From Chrysopilus asiliformis (lineage: Eukaryota > Arthropoda > Insecta > Diptera > Rhagionidae): a stretch of DNA of 64,000 nt. Position numbers and translations under genes: made by a program. The stretch is from positions 103,108,784-103,172,783 of the forward strand of contig OZ035962.1 of the NCBI GenBank assembly GCA_964034945.1, read 5' to 3'. This document shows positions 10,304-22,370 of the stretch, in pieces (the stretch's first letter is position 1; every line of letters begins with the position of its first letter). Under the pieces are notes generated by a model. The model did no database searches and was not told where the DNA came from. It was given only the letters and a program-made list of their open reading frames with translations.

Positions 10304-13300
10304 AAATGATATTTTTTGAAATGGAGAAAAAACGCAATCAAAATAAATAAAAATAATTAAATGAAAAAAAAAATGTTTTTTTGAACAAACGTGATATGGA
10401 TGCTGATGCGGACGTGATGTCAATTATATTGAGATCTGAACATAATCAAATAAATAAATCAATTATGGTTATTTAAGAAATACGTTTTAGTGTTATTTAC
10501 TATGACCTAAATCTCCTCTAATTTGAATACAAATTTGTTTGTTAAAATGATTTGAAAGTTAATTTTATATATTCATTAACGACCAACACAGTCACATTAT
10601 CATGATTTTAATTTTAATGACGTCGATAGGCCACGATTGTATGATCAATGGAATCTTTCAATTTTTGTGTATGTTTGAAATCTGTACGAGTATAGCAGCA
10701 AACAATATTAAAATAAAATATTAGATTTTTTTTCAACCTATAAAAAGTTATTAGCACTTAAAGACAATTTGTGTCCAATTTAATGCTAGAAATCAAGAAC
10801 AAGAAATCATCTTATTGCCGGAGTAATAGAAACAGTAAGAATAACGTGATATTATAGAGTTGTGTTGGAAAGAAGACTAATTTAAGTGTCAATAAGCCCA
10901 GTGATCCCCTAATTGAGCATACACCAAGCATAAAATGCTAAAGTCTCGCCTTGGAACTTGGAATTCATGTTCTCGGATTTACGACGGCCGACCGACCGCC
11001 ATCGTCGGTCGCAGTAAGAAAATTATTGTAATTAGCATCAGGGATCAGTTGTATCGATATACTCGAGTATAGTATAAGAGATATTACATTGTTATAATAG
11101 CGTCATTTATAGTTCGCATTGCCATAGTATGTATGTGCCTAAAACCATGCCATAATTTTACTACGTTCTAGCGCAATCCCCTATGCTTAAGCCATGTGTC
11201 ACTTACTATGCTTTGGGCACAAGTATAATTATGTGAATATACCGTTTTTATTTTAATGCTTTTATTCAGTATGAATTGCGTGAATTCGAGCAAGATTTGG
11301 CTTATTAGCGGTCTATGGTATTCTCAATGGCATGGCACAGTGCCCCATGGTCTGCTCATTTGCTGAATAACTAAGAGTGTTTGGCACCAAACTCCAACGC
11401 CTCTCAGTGAATTTTTCAGGGTTGCAAAGGTGACCCAGCGCCACCGATCACCCCCAACATGAATAGGTGAAAAACATTGTAAGCTGCTCACAATATTGCA
11501 TAAATGAACCGATGGGATATTACTTTATTCATGTAAAAGTGTAAAAACTCAACACTCGGCGGATAGAGGGAAATATAAAGGGGTATTTAATTTTATGTCG
11601 CGCCTATATGAGTTTATGTTGGCTGCCCAACGTGATTAAACGTGAGTTAATTTAGTGCCAGCGATTTTATTACTTCAACTCGTGCTTTTTTATTTTTTAA
11701 TTCGATCGTTTTTGTTTTCTTTTTCTGCTCATTTTATTTTAATGGCATCAATTTGAATCTGCGGAAAACGCTAATGACGCGAAGGTGGCCAGCATAACCA
11801 TAAGGAGACTACTGACTGTAAGTTTTAGGCCAGATCGGGGAAGGACATTATGCTTGGAGTAAAGGGAGAGGGCAGGCGTTCAATACGAATAATATAAATG
11901 CCTGAGGTCATGTACGAGTAATTATAACTTAAATTTGTATTATAAGTGCATGGAGAACATTCAAATGTAGACTAATGAGTTAAGAATACGATTGTAAAAA
12001 TTTCAGATATTACAAATATTTCGATATATTTGGAAATTAGAGTTTTAATTCTATTTCTCTACGATAGATACTTTTCCGAAGAATACGCATTCACCATTTC
12101 GTCCACTAATATCCACCCCTTTCCCATTTTAAACCCCCACGCCTGCTATCTCCTGCAATTCTAAAGGGATTTGGACCCTGTTTTCACTAGTTGCGAAGTA
12201 AACGTTCAGGAAAAATTGTCGCACATCAATATCTGCACCTTTTAGTAGACTACGAAGCCGTTCGCGACGTAGACCCTAGTCAATAATATAACTAAAACTT
12301 CATTCTTTTCTATATGCGAAAGAAAATTTGAATTAACAATATTGATTACATCGCATGTATCTGGTAAGTAAAAATTTACATAACTGTCGAAATCATTACT
12401 AAAATTCCAAATAACTAATGAAATCGTAATTTACATAATCCTCACCAAATGACAAAAAAAACTGACCAGAAAGTTTCTCTTTTACGAAATCGAGTCTCAA
12501 TTTAATTCCACAGATTACCTAAAACATTGCGCAATTTTCTTAGTAATCTGATGGACAATAAATAAATAAAATCAGTCTGAATTCTTCCACAATTCAAGTA
12601 TAGAAATATATGAAAAAGAACTGAATTTAATCAATTTAAATATGACTGTTTTAAATTTATTTAATGATTTCTTGGATGGAAATCCTTAACAAACAACGAA
12701 ATTTGTGTGTGTGTTTTTTTTTCTTCTCTAGACTTGTTTTAAGAAATGTTTATTGCTTGTTTGAAGTAGCAATTATTTTGTATGGGTCGTCTAAGATTTT
12801 ATGCGCGTGTAAGAATGCTTTGGGCGAATTAAACATTATTTTACATAACCATGTGGTCTTTGGGAGTCAACATTTTCAATCCAACTACCAAGTTTTCTAC
12901 GATGAAATGAAACAAAATATGCTTCAGGTATTCACTGTGCTTCTATAGATACGTATACCTTCTGCAAGGAATATCTAAATCCGATCCGAATTCGAATCCG
13001 ATTAACGTAAACATATATGCTAATAGTATTCACTTATGGCTCACAAATTGACTTTCCACAAGTTTTTGATTTATTTCCACTTTGACGACATATGCAGAAC
13101 GGGGTAGCCCGTCCAATGATGTCAACAACATAGCCATATTATCAGTAATATGGTGAATGTTTGTTAAAGAACGGCTAAATTCAGCCATAGTTCAATATTA
13201 TAGAATACTCAAAGTATATTTAAGTCAAGTCAACTCAAGTCAGTGAGTTAACCAGCATCCATCGGATCGGTCCATATCATTTCTTCTTGCTTTAGTGGTT

Positions 13301-14681
13301 GAATCGTCATCATCCTCCATCCGGGCATCAATCTAACCCATCCATCCTATCCTATCCCATCCCATCCAATCCCGATTCCAACTGAATTCCATTTCGTCCC
13401 ATTCCATCATCCATCAGAACCTACTTGGATATGTAAAGAGTTAGGCTCGCGTATTAATCAATGCATGGCCTAAGCTAAATCGATGGATTGAAGATAATGA
13501 TGGCGTATTATATGTAGATGATGGCTTAAAATTTACATTTCGTTGAAACGATAGACGCGATTTAATAACGAAACTCCTTATTTTATCCATTATTTATTTT
13601 ATGGTTTCATAAGTCAATGGAAATTAGACTTTCAAGCTGTAACTGTTTTAACCCTTGTCATCCCCCAGTATGCCATCGCCTCGTTACAAAAAATTGAATT
13701 TAATTTCTTTTTTCTCAAAAGATCTCGTAACATTTTCAATAACTGAATTGTTTTTTTTTTCTTATATCTTCGTGTTGTCAACTACATGTGAAACTTTTCA
13801 TATATCAAAGAGTTTTTCTAGTTAAATTTCGCTGTTGATCTGATTTAAACTACTCAATTTTCAAGAAAATTCTATATAAATAAATCCCCCTGCACATTGG
13901 TAATTTCTAACGCATATAAAGTCACTCGTATTGTTTTCGATTTATCATTCGTTTTAATTCATTAATTTATTTCCAAGATTTAGCTCAAATTCAGTTTTCA
14001 TTTAAATATATCTAAACATTTTTAATAGTTCTTTCTGATTTTTAATTTTGTTTATGAGAAATCTGAAGGGTTCTTATTTCAAACTTTTATCAAAAATGGT
14101 TTTCTTTGTGTAAACATTAAATTTTTGAGTACTAGTTTTTTTTGGTATTAATAAAATAATTCAAGACAAGATGCGAGTAACAATATTTTTGGTCAAAAAG
14201 TGTTATTCCTTTGTGCTAGTTTATAATCTGAGAGCCATGCATCAACCCTGAGGGTGAATGGAAAAGCGATTGTTTGAAAATCTATTGGTCTATTATTTCT
14301 TCAAAACACCACAAAAATTGCACAACAGGGAAATTGTTCAAAATAGAATACCTCATAATGATGGATAATCATAAAATCAAATACGCCGTACAGGAAAACT
14401 TTTGGGCGTCAATCTGAATTTTTGCATAGTGTTGATTTTGATGCCTCTTTAGGGTTGCACCCGGCTCCACTCTCCACATGGCTGTGATTTTTATAGTGCC
14501 ATAATAAGTTTCCTCTCCTCATCATTTTCATTCCGATTAAATTTTATTTTATTTTGATATAAAAATAGTGTATCTTGAATGGTGGAAACCTGTGATTTTT
14601 TTTAAAAACACATTTTTTTTAAATAACGGTATTTCTCTATAAGTCAAAACCGTTACTGTCGAGTTTGTAGAATAGTTATAG
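10304..14681. other. Gene-free, AT-rich; probably intronic
   Basis: No supported gene or complete transposon. A GC-rich palindromic patch around 10984-11013 (CGACCGACCGCCATCGTCGGTCG region) and a pyrimidine-rich CCATC tract (13305-13425) stand out. A 94-codon plus-strand frame at 12664 has no recognisable feature. If the minus-strand gene model is right, this lies in the intron after exon 20978-21330. Confidence 0.5.
13305..13425 (+). repeat. Degenerate CCATC/CCTATC simple repeat
   Basis: Successive CATCC, CCATCC, TCCTAT, TCCCATCC units, then CCATTCCATCATCCATC; a decayed 5-bp-type pyrimidine-rich minisatellite. Confidence 0.75.
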
Positions 14682-15283
14682 GTAGGGTACCCATATTTAT
14701 TTTGGATTAATTCCAAACGCACTGAGCCGCTTCGCTAGGGGTAGGAGAGGGCGAGGGGGGGGGGGGGTAGAGAAACGAAGCAATTGTATACAAAAACGAT
14801 ACATGACTTGAGCAAAACCTAAAAAATAAAATCCGGCGAAAAACAATTAACAAATGCGCCGCAGACGAATTTCTTTAAACAGAATAACGTGCAAAACAAT
14901 AAATCAAGACCCACACAGCCTCATGAGAAAATTAATTCAATACTTCGGCTGTGGATAGCCGGAATTTCATGTTTTATTGAGAAATGCCACCGAAATTGTG
15001 AAAAAAATTAACAAGGAGAAATGCTACGCTAGCCAGAAATGTTGGGAAACACGAGGCCCAGGTTGAAAATCGTTGAAAAAATGCACCGCAGGTGAAAAAA
15101 TACGATTTCCGGCTATCCACTGCCGAAGTAGATTATGTTTTGCATATTTAGTTATGTTTTTAACACTTGAAAATTTTTTACATTAAATTGAATAATCCGG
15201 GGCAAAATTTCGTTTCCGGGACGCCGGCACAACGTGTCTTAATCTGAGACCACTCCGACGTATCTGAGACGTAAGGACACACA
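14682..15283 (+). mobile_element. hAT-like MITE, family H copy 1
   Basis: Flanked by an exact 8-bp direct repeat AGTTATAG (14674-14681 and 15284-15291), as expected for hAT. Start AGGGTACCCATATTTATTTT and end ACGTAAGGACACACA align to the copy at 16807-17390. Internal family marks: AATGCGCCGCAGAC / AATGCACCGCAGGTGAAA, and GTTTCCGGGACGCCGG near the right end. An internal inverted pair, ACTTCGGC(T/A)GTGGATAGCCGG, sits at about 14943 and 15109-15129. No coding capacity. Confidence 0.75.
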
Positions 15284-15291
15284 AGTTATAG

Positions 15292-16798
15292 GCAAATTAA
15301 TTTGACAGGAAAAATTTTATAAAACTCGGTGAACAGGAAAAGTGTTGTTCGTGAAATTTTCTTGTACTGTGGAAAGTTTCGGAATTTTTTTGCTATATCT
15401 CTGTGAAAAGTTTCACATTTGACATCAAATATATCGGCTGGATGCGCTTTTTATGGAGCAATTGACTAATAATGTGGCAAAATTATTTACTGTCCAAATG
15501 TTATGCAAAAAGTCGAAAGTAGCTTCAAATTTTCCTTTCATTTACTAGATTTTCTGTTATTTTTTTTTTCCTTAAAAATTTTTTTTGCTACCCCCACACA
15601 CAATTCTCGACTCATTTTTCTCATTCCAACCCTTCGATTGCACGTTAATCCCCACCTAATGTTCGTTAACAAAAAGCAATTTCCGTTTAAACGAACGATT
15701 CTATAGCCCAGTCAACACCACCGTCCACTTCATCGAAGCAAAGTCAAACCATTTTGCATGCAAGCATGAGCCACCCCACCCCAAAATACGTCATTTCAAC
15801 AACCCCATTGCTTGATGTCTAACCCGTACAACCCCCTGAAATCTCCGAAAAAAAGTAAAAAAGAATCTCGAAATCATAACGAATCATACCTTGTTCAATG
15901 CTGCTTCTCTGGCTACCTTTATGGATGGCTTGGTACGACGGTGTTAGACCATGTATTGGAATTGAAAATATTCTGTGGATGGAGTGCAGATTCAAGAAGA
16001 GTGCTGGGGGCCGTTGATTTGAACGATATCCATCGCAGTTATGTGTGAACGGTCATTTTTGCAAGTGAATTGAACTTAAACCCCTTAACAACCCTTTCTC
16101 GGCCGTCGTTGGCAACGACATTGTCCCCCTGCGCGATAGAATCGTTTTTTTTTATATGATGAGGTCTGTCTGGGTTTGAGGTGGTAATGTAATATCGCCC
16201 ATTCAAATGCTGTTGCCACCCCCTCACCCACCACCCAGTAAACACATGGATATGACCAAATGCTATTGTCCGTTTGTCCGAATCATATGTTATGATGACT
16301 TCGCAAATGGCATGGCGGCGGGCACACGGAATCACCCGAAATAAAATTTTTTTTTTGTTGAGTTGTCGTCGATTTTTTCGCTAGGCACTGATTAAACATT
16401 AATTAAGGCAAACAATGGCTGAAAACACACAAAGCCATTGACAGGACGAATAACGGCAAGCGTTTTTTTTTTAATTTTCCATGAGTTTTCAGCATTTTCC
16501 CCAAGTCTTCATATTTTATTTTAATTTTTCGTCTGCGACAGCAGTCAACAGAATTGGTTGCACAAAAAAAAAATAGTGAAAACCAATGCCGAAATCTGCA
16601 AAGAGCTCAAGGCTGCGAAAAACAATTTTCTTGTAATTCTTAGTGGCCGATAAAGTATTTTATTTATAATATGCAAAAAAAAAATTAACAACCAACGGCA
16701 AAAAAAGGTTCTAAGTGCAACCCAAAAGTCGGGAAATAATGGGTTAAAATCTTTTTTTTTCAAACATTAACAAGAAGTATTTTAGAGTTCGACATCAA
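15292..16798. other. Gene-free stretch, moderately complex sequence
   Basis: No supported gene. Frames of 67-98 codons at 15503, 15812 and 16039-16335 have no recognisable domain or splice context. The 15580-16330 part is less AT-rich than its surroundings, with CACCC/CCACC clusters (e.g. 16215-16240), and could hold regulatory sequence. No single element can be defined. Confidence 0.45.
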
Positions 16799-16806
16799 CC
16801 TAAAAT

Positions 16807-17390
16807 AAGGGACACCTCATATTTTTTTTGGGTCTGTCCGGAACAAAATGAGCAGAAGAGTGAAAGGGAGGGGAGTCTGGGAAAATGATTGAAAAGGACT
16901 ACCAACGAAAAAATGAATTTTATAAAGAAAATAGAACTTGAATTGAGCTAAAACCTTGGGAAAACAAATGATAAATCTGTGCCGCAGGTGAAATTTCTTA
17001 AATGGAAAACGGCGTAGTGATTTAAATCAAGAGCTAAACAGACCCGAGCGTAAATTCAGGTTATTGTTTGCGCTCTCTATGTGCTATAAATAATTGAAAC
17101 GGAAATTGTAAAAATACCAATAAAGAGATATGCTTAGGAGATACCTAAGTGCGCCCTTTGTAAAAAACAATTGAAAAAAAATGCGCCGCATGCAAAAAAA
17201 ATGTGATTTACAGTAAGCACAAGCCAAAGTAAAGTATTTTTTCTCAATTTAGTGATGGGTTTTTTTTAGTATTTAATAAGTTTTAATACTAAATTGAACA
17301 AGCCGCGAGAAAGGCTTAATTTCCGGGACGGCAGGACAATATGCTAAATCCGGGACTGTCCCGGCCATTCCGAGACGTATGGTCACCCTG
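16807..17390 (+). mobile_element. hAT-like MITE, family H copy 2
   Basis: Exact 8-bp flanking duplication CCTAAAAT (16799-16806, 17391-17398), the hAT signature. The right end, read inward, is CAGGGTGACCATACGTCTCG; the left end AAGGGACACCTCAT is a weaker match. Near the right end are GGGACTGTCCCGG and TTTCCGGGACGGCAGGACA. The family mark AATGCGCCGCATGC is present. Related copies: 14682-15283, 46329-47191 (inverted), and a partial at about 44340-45160. Confidence 0.85.
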
Positions 17391-17398
17391 CCTAAAAT

Positions 17399-19199
17399 TG
17401 AAAAGTTCATTAACCCGGCATACATTATTTAATGAGAATAACAAAACAATTATAATAAATAACATGCTTTGTGTTCGAAATCTTGATTAACCCAAAATTA
17501 ATTATAGGCATAAGAAGTGCATAAGAATATGCCTCACCAAATGAAATGCGAAAAAAATATATATAAAATAGGGAATTAATCATGGACTGGCCCAGGCTAA
17601 GTTATGTGCAAGTATGCATATGACTCTCCCAAAGTAAATCGGCATATCATCGTATCAATGGATTCAAATCTGACGACGATGATGACGACGCTTTTGAACG
17701 AAATAAATTCATATCTAGATATTCGTACCTATAGTACGTGTTTAAATTTACAAATCCAACATACACACATGTTATGTTATATTCGCAAATATCATACAAG
17801 AGTTTAACATTTTCTCCAGACGTGGGCGTTCATAATTTGTAATTAATAATTAATGAGATGCATATGACGTCTGAATGCAATTTAATAGCAGTACAGGCAA
17901 AACCCTACAATAAAGCGAATATCGACTAATATCCACACATAAGACGCCAACATATATATTGATCGTCTATATATCCATGTTACAGCATAAATCCCACTTT
18001 GAAAGAGAATCCAAAACGGAATGCATTATTGAATACAAACCACTACATGAAACTAGCAAAATTAAAGTATTTTATTTTCGGTGTAGTCAGAGTGGTGGAC
18101 GCCTGACTGTTGGTTGGCCAGAATGTCGGGGTAATGGAGACCGAATGACTTGGACATCATCTCCGATTCTGAATTACGAATTTGAAATAGGATTTTCCAT
18201 GTCTTTCATACCGTATAATTAACAGAATCACTCTCTTCGATGCCGAATAACAGGCAGTCAAAAGCCTCGAGATTAATTTAACAGCAAAACAAAATACCAC
18301 AGAAACAAACGCAATAACAGCCCCAATACTGCACTATAGGGATGTCAGACGAAGGAAACAATAACGAAACTAAAGGTGTTCAAAATTTAGCTCCCCTTTA
18401 CATGTACATATATACTTTATGGATTGATTTTCAATGAGTGACATGCACATTTCAGTTTTGCATTTTGATTTTCTTGTATGATTTTAATTTGCCCTGCAAC
18501 CAAACTTGGTCTCATTTAAACACTGTTAAAGTAAACCTTTTAATCATAATAAGCAGCTCGACTTCAATTGAATGGGGTTTCTAGCCTACAAAAAGAAATT
18601 CAAACCTCGATTGGTAATTTTATAAAATACTTTAGCATAATAAGGAGACGACAAAGATTTATGTGCACTCATAAGTTAAGTTAAGCATACTAAAAATCAT
18701 ATATAATTTCTTAGCCATTCGTCACTAAAATGTTCTATGAAAAAGGCAAAGGAAAATCTTTCGTAAACATTCTTAACCCGTAGATCACATGTAAAATGTA
18801 CTTTTCATATGGTTGAAGAAGACAGTAGAACCTCGTCGTGCGTACTGTGTGACATTTCGCAAATGCGTGATCTTTTAACTATCAAATTTCAATCTGGACG
18901 GTGAAATTTTTGCAGATGCTTAAGTTTTGCCACAATTTTGTTGATTTTATTGAAAACTTCGATCTGCGATTTCCATATGGGCGCTATATTTAATATTTAT
19001 GTGAGTACATACAAAAGAATCAACCGCGGTTACTTTTTATAGGTGTTACCGGAAGTTGGACGGAGTGAGAAACATCGGAATGGAATGATAAATCCTTCCA
19101 AGGATTTGGAAATTAATAATGGTAAAAAGTGGAACTTAATTTTTTTGACTTTCTTTAAACAATTTTCTTAAGAAAAACTTTAAATTTTATTGGTAAAAA
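17399..19199. other. Gene-free AT-rich stretch
   Basis: No supported gene. A solo pogo-type end (CAGTAGAACCTCGTCG) occurs near 18824. Frames of 67 and 87 codons at 17604 and 17959 show nothing recognisable. Confidence 0.5.
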
Positions 19200-19337
19200 A
19201 CTGGAACTAGCAATTTTCGTTGTCACTTATTTTGTATGAAATATTTCATATCTATTTTCCGTATGACATTCATAGCATGTGAGCATTTTTTGACCAGTTT
19301 CATAAAGAAATCATACTAATATATAAAAATGAGTTGG

Positions 19338-19368
<31 letters not shown>

Positions 19369-19860
19369 TCCTCTTTCACGCAACAACGGCTAAACCGATT
19401 GACTTGAAATTTGGCATGAGTATCTGTGGTAGTTCTGGTTCCAACATAGGCATACGGAAAAGCAGCGCGAGGGGTGGGGGGAGTAAGGGGAAGGGGTAAA
19501 GGGATTTCGAAACTTAATTTTTGCGCTATGTCACTCTCTCGCGAGAAAACTACTGAACCGATTGGCCTGAAATTTGGCAAAGATGTTCGTCGGGGGTCCA
19601 GCCCCAACAGAAACCCATAAAGAAGTAGGCCGAGTGGTGGGGGGAGTAAGGGGAGGGGGTAAAATAATCTCGAAACTTAGCTCCTCCTCTATATTACCCT
19701 TTCGCGGGGAAACTACCGAGCCGATTGGCCTGAAGTTTAGCTCCAACATAGACCATAAAAAAAATTGAAAAAACTTAACCCGGCAATGACGGGTATGCAA
19801 GCTAGTCTCTGATATGAAACATCATTCTTTCTTTATGAATTTTCGCACATTTGTGCACTT
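19200..19860 (-). repeat. Repeat family E, interrupted by family A element
   Basis: Positions 19200-19311 are an inverted match, about 80 percent by eye, to 29245-29330: shared phrases include CAGATATGAAATTTTTCATAC / TAGATATGAAATATTTCATAC and TTTCTTTATGAA(A/C)CT. On the other side of the family A insertion the match resumes (AAATTCATAAAGAAAG type, 19807-19860). The 29 kb copy thus shows the empty site. Family nature unknown. Confidence 0.6.
19312..19806 (-). mobile_element. Family A interspersed element (Helentron-associated type?), inverted copy
   Basis: Read on the minus strand: ACTAGCTTGCATACCCGTC, GCCGGGTTAAGTTTTTTC, then two of the 163-bp modules seen in the 1-3805 array, the terminal module CAATCGGTT(T/G)AGCCG, (GACA)n, and CATTTTTATATATTAGTATG. 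The ends are fixed by comparison with the uninterrupted repeat at 29 kb. The architecture (core + GTCY tract + short terminus, no inverted ends, no target duplication) fits Helentron-associated non-autonomous elements, but that is an inference. Confidence 0.8.
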
Positions 19861-20977
19861 ATAAGAAGAGGAATTTTGACGCACTAACTATTTATGTCCA
19901 TGGAAAAATTTTCTTAGTTTCTTCTCTGCTCACAATTATGCCGGACAGAAACTGCGTACGATACTAATTTATGCATTTAAAAAAAAAATTGGGGTCCGGG
20001 AATTTTCTCCATTTTTATGCGTAAAATAATTGCACAAATTCATATGATATTTTGCATTCAGTAAAACGATAAGCAAATTTTACCAACCCAGTTCGCAAAT
20101 AATCATGATAGCGGTTAAGTGTTAAAATTATGCTGAATCTATACAGCTCTATATGCAATGTTTCGCAGCTGTTTAATCGAGGTGCAAGAAATATATCAGT
20201 ACGTCCGAAAGGAAATAAAGCGTAAAAATCATAATAACTAAATAATAATAAAAAACACACAGTAGAAAATGAATGGGAATGAAAAAAATCATAGCACCAA
20301 CCATCAACCATCTAGAGAGCTCGAAACTGGCCCTCGGGCTACATTCTATAATCACGATTTATATTAATGAGTTTAATGTTTGGGTAAAATGTACATGCGT
20401 TACAATCGCGGATAAATTATAAATTTATAACCGAGCTCAAGTAATTATCATTACAGTTCATTCGAGAGATCAGTTCGCTTAAAGCCATTACACTGGCTTT
20501 ATATGAGTTTTAAGATCAACTTATTATAAAGTCGAGTTTTTCATACACAAGTACTTCACTTAGTGATATTATGGAAAATAAGTAATAATAATTGTCCATG
20601 TTCGAGTTTTGTACCAATATGTAGCCCATCGAGTGAGGATTCAACCGGATCGGGGCAGAGCCGTACCAACTCAAGCAATCGTATTTAATCAGACGAAAAT
20701 GAGAGAAAATCAGACGAAGCATACGATAGCATATTACTTTGAGATATGCAGAAATTAAAACAGTTTATCCCACTAATATGCATAATGTATGGTTGCTGGT
20801 ATTTGATATATTTCATTATATCGGACTCATAATTCTCATCTCATTCAGATTTATCTTTCTTGCAGTCATGACTACAGTTTTCGTATACCAGCAACTTCAC
20901 ATTTTTAATGTGCAGCGAAGAGTTTATGTTTTCTGGAAGGGGGGAAGACATGAATTAAATTCTTAAGAGTGACTTAC
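19861..20977. other. Gene-free flank of the exon (putative intron)
   Basis: No transposon recognised. Contains the region directly downstream (minus strand) of the donor at 20977. Frames of 60-98 codons here are unremarkable. Confidence 0.5.
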
Positions 20978-21330
20978 TTCGGATTTTAAATTGATGGGAT
21001 GTTGCTGGACATTTCCTGACGATGACGTTGTCGTTGCTGCTGTGGACGATGATTGTGACGACGATGATGACGATGGCGAAGGTGACTTAGTTCGGGATTT
21101 TGTTGCTGTGATTCCTGTTGCAGAAGCATATGGAACGGTCGCTGTTGCATTTGTTATGTGTGTCGGTGATGAATGTATCCCAATTGCATCGAATTCCCTC
21201 TTCATACCCCCGATGGAAGCTGTCAAAGCTTCACAAGGCATCACGGCTCCCAACATTGCAGGTGTGTCAGCGTTACTACTTTCTGTCTCTTCAGCACCCT
21301 CCGCCATGTCAGATTCGCATCCCGACTCGT
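20978..21330 (-). CDS. Internal coding exon of an unidentified regulator-like protein
   Basis: Unrecognised gene, but strong exon signals. On the minus strand a pyrimidine-rich tract TTTTTCTGTTTCAG ends at 21331, followed by 353 bp of open frame and the donor GAA|GTAAGT at 20978/20977. The exon starts in phase 1 (codon completed by AC) and ends in phase 0. It encodes about 118 residues: an acidic start (DESGCESDMAEGAEETESS), a hydrophobic stretch with GGMKREFDAIG near residues 41-51, an Ala/Thr-rich part, a basic KSRTKSPSP followed by Ser/Thr runs (about 80-105), and the end INLKSE. LKSE fits the SUMO-acceptor consensus psi-K-x-E, and MKRE is a weaker match. Such composition is common in disordered parts of insect transcription factors; no DNA-binding domain is in this exon, so function is inferred only. 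M9 (GACATGGCG) has a good start context and could begin a shorter isoform. GC-richer than its surroundings. Confidence 0.7.
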
Positions 21331-21499
21331 CTGAAACAGAAAAACCGAGAAAAATATAAGACAAAATTTACAGCATAAATTTTAAGGTACTGTTTATAAA
21401 TTTCACATGAGCTATCTTTGCATAGGACAACAAACACTTTTTTCCAATAATTTTCGACTACGTTACATTCAATGTAAAAAATTTCGCCTGTGGCGAATA

Positions 21500-21900
21500 T
21501 CTTCTAATTGTTACAAGATTAGTACTCTGTCCATTGTTTATAATTTAAATAACTCGAGAACGTGTTGACCTAACAATTTGAAATTTTTTGTAAATAAGTT
21601 TGTTTTTATCAATGGTTGAAGATACGTGAATCAAGATATTTGAAAAAAATATGATTTTTCACATATTTCTTTCTCTAAAACTGTTCTATTCACGTGAAAG
21701 TCAGTGTTAAAACAGGTTTTTTTTATTGTGGTCGACTCAAATAGAAAAAAAACTGATTTCTATATTTTTCAATTTTTTTTACCCCTCGAGACAAAATACT
21801 GGATGTATGTCCTCATTGATAGGTCATTTATTCAAAAAACCGCTTCTTAAAAGCTTTTATTGAGCTAGCTTTTTTATCTGGTTTTCAGGGTCAAATCTTG
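21500..21900. repeat. Degenerate GTCY-core repeat (family D-like)
   Basis: AACTCGAGAACGTGTTGACC then AATTTGAAATTTTTTGTAAA resembles the core at 41500-41540 (AACTCGTGAACGCGTTGAGC, ACTTGAAATTTTTTACAAA). The GTCY tract is reduced to CTGTCC. Borders unclear. Confidence 0.45.
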
Positions 21901-22070
21901 TAACCGAATTTTGACACAGTTCCACTTATCTGATTGACTATTGTACCCATACATCAAAAAACAAAATGGCAGCTGTCAGGCGACATGTTATATAAAATAT
22001 TTATGCCAAGTACCTATCGATAAAAGAGCTTGGAAAAATGAACCAAAATTCGTTTTCCGAACTTCGGACA

Positions 22071-22160
22071 TAACAAAATGGCAGGCGTAAAACGCCATTT
22101 TGTCGAATTCGTACAAGCGAAGCACCCATTGAAATTTTTAATACATATTGAAGAGTCTAA
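22071..22160 (+). repeat. Local duplicated unit, left copy
   Basis: From TAACAAAATGGCAGGCG through CATTTTGTCGAATTC, CACCCATTGAAATTTTTAAT to GAGTCTAA. The same unit recurs at 23465-23572. The TAAAACGCCATTTTG part pairs with CAAAATGGC as a small palindrome. Each copy ends at a MITE insertion. Confidence 0.75.
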
Positions 22161-22370
22161 TGCGGCGGTCACACGACGCTGTTTTACCAGCGCTAGTGGA
22201 TGTTTGGCTGTTAGCAGCCGTTTCAGCAGCGCCGTGTGAACCCTAGTGCGTTGCTACTACCAGCAGCAGCGTGATGATTTTAGCAGCGCTAGTAAAGTAG
22301 AAGCCGTTCTACTTTGCCAGAGCTACTAGGGATCACGTGACCCTGGTTTCTGAGCTGTCAAAAGTCTAAA

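Noticed and set aside
20991..21359. 122-codon plus-strand frame opposite the exon
   Set aside because: Antisense shadow: the minus strand has matching splice sites and sensible composition, the plus frame is a run of Asp/Val from the opposite Ser codons.
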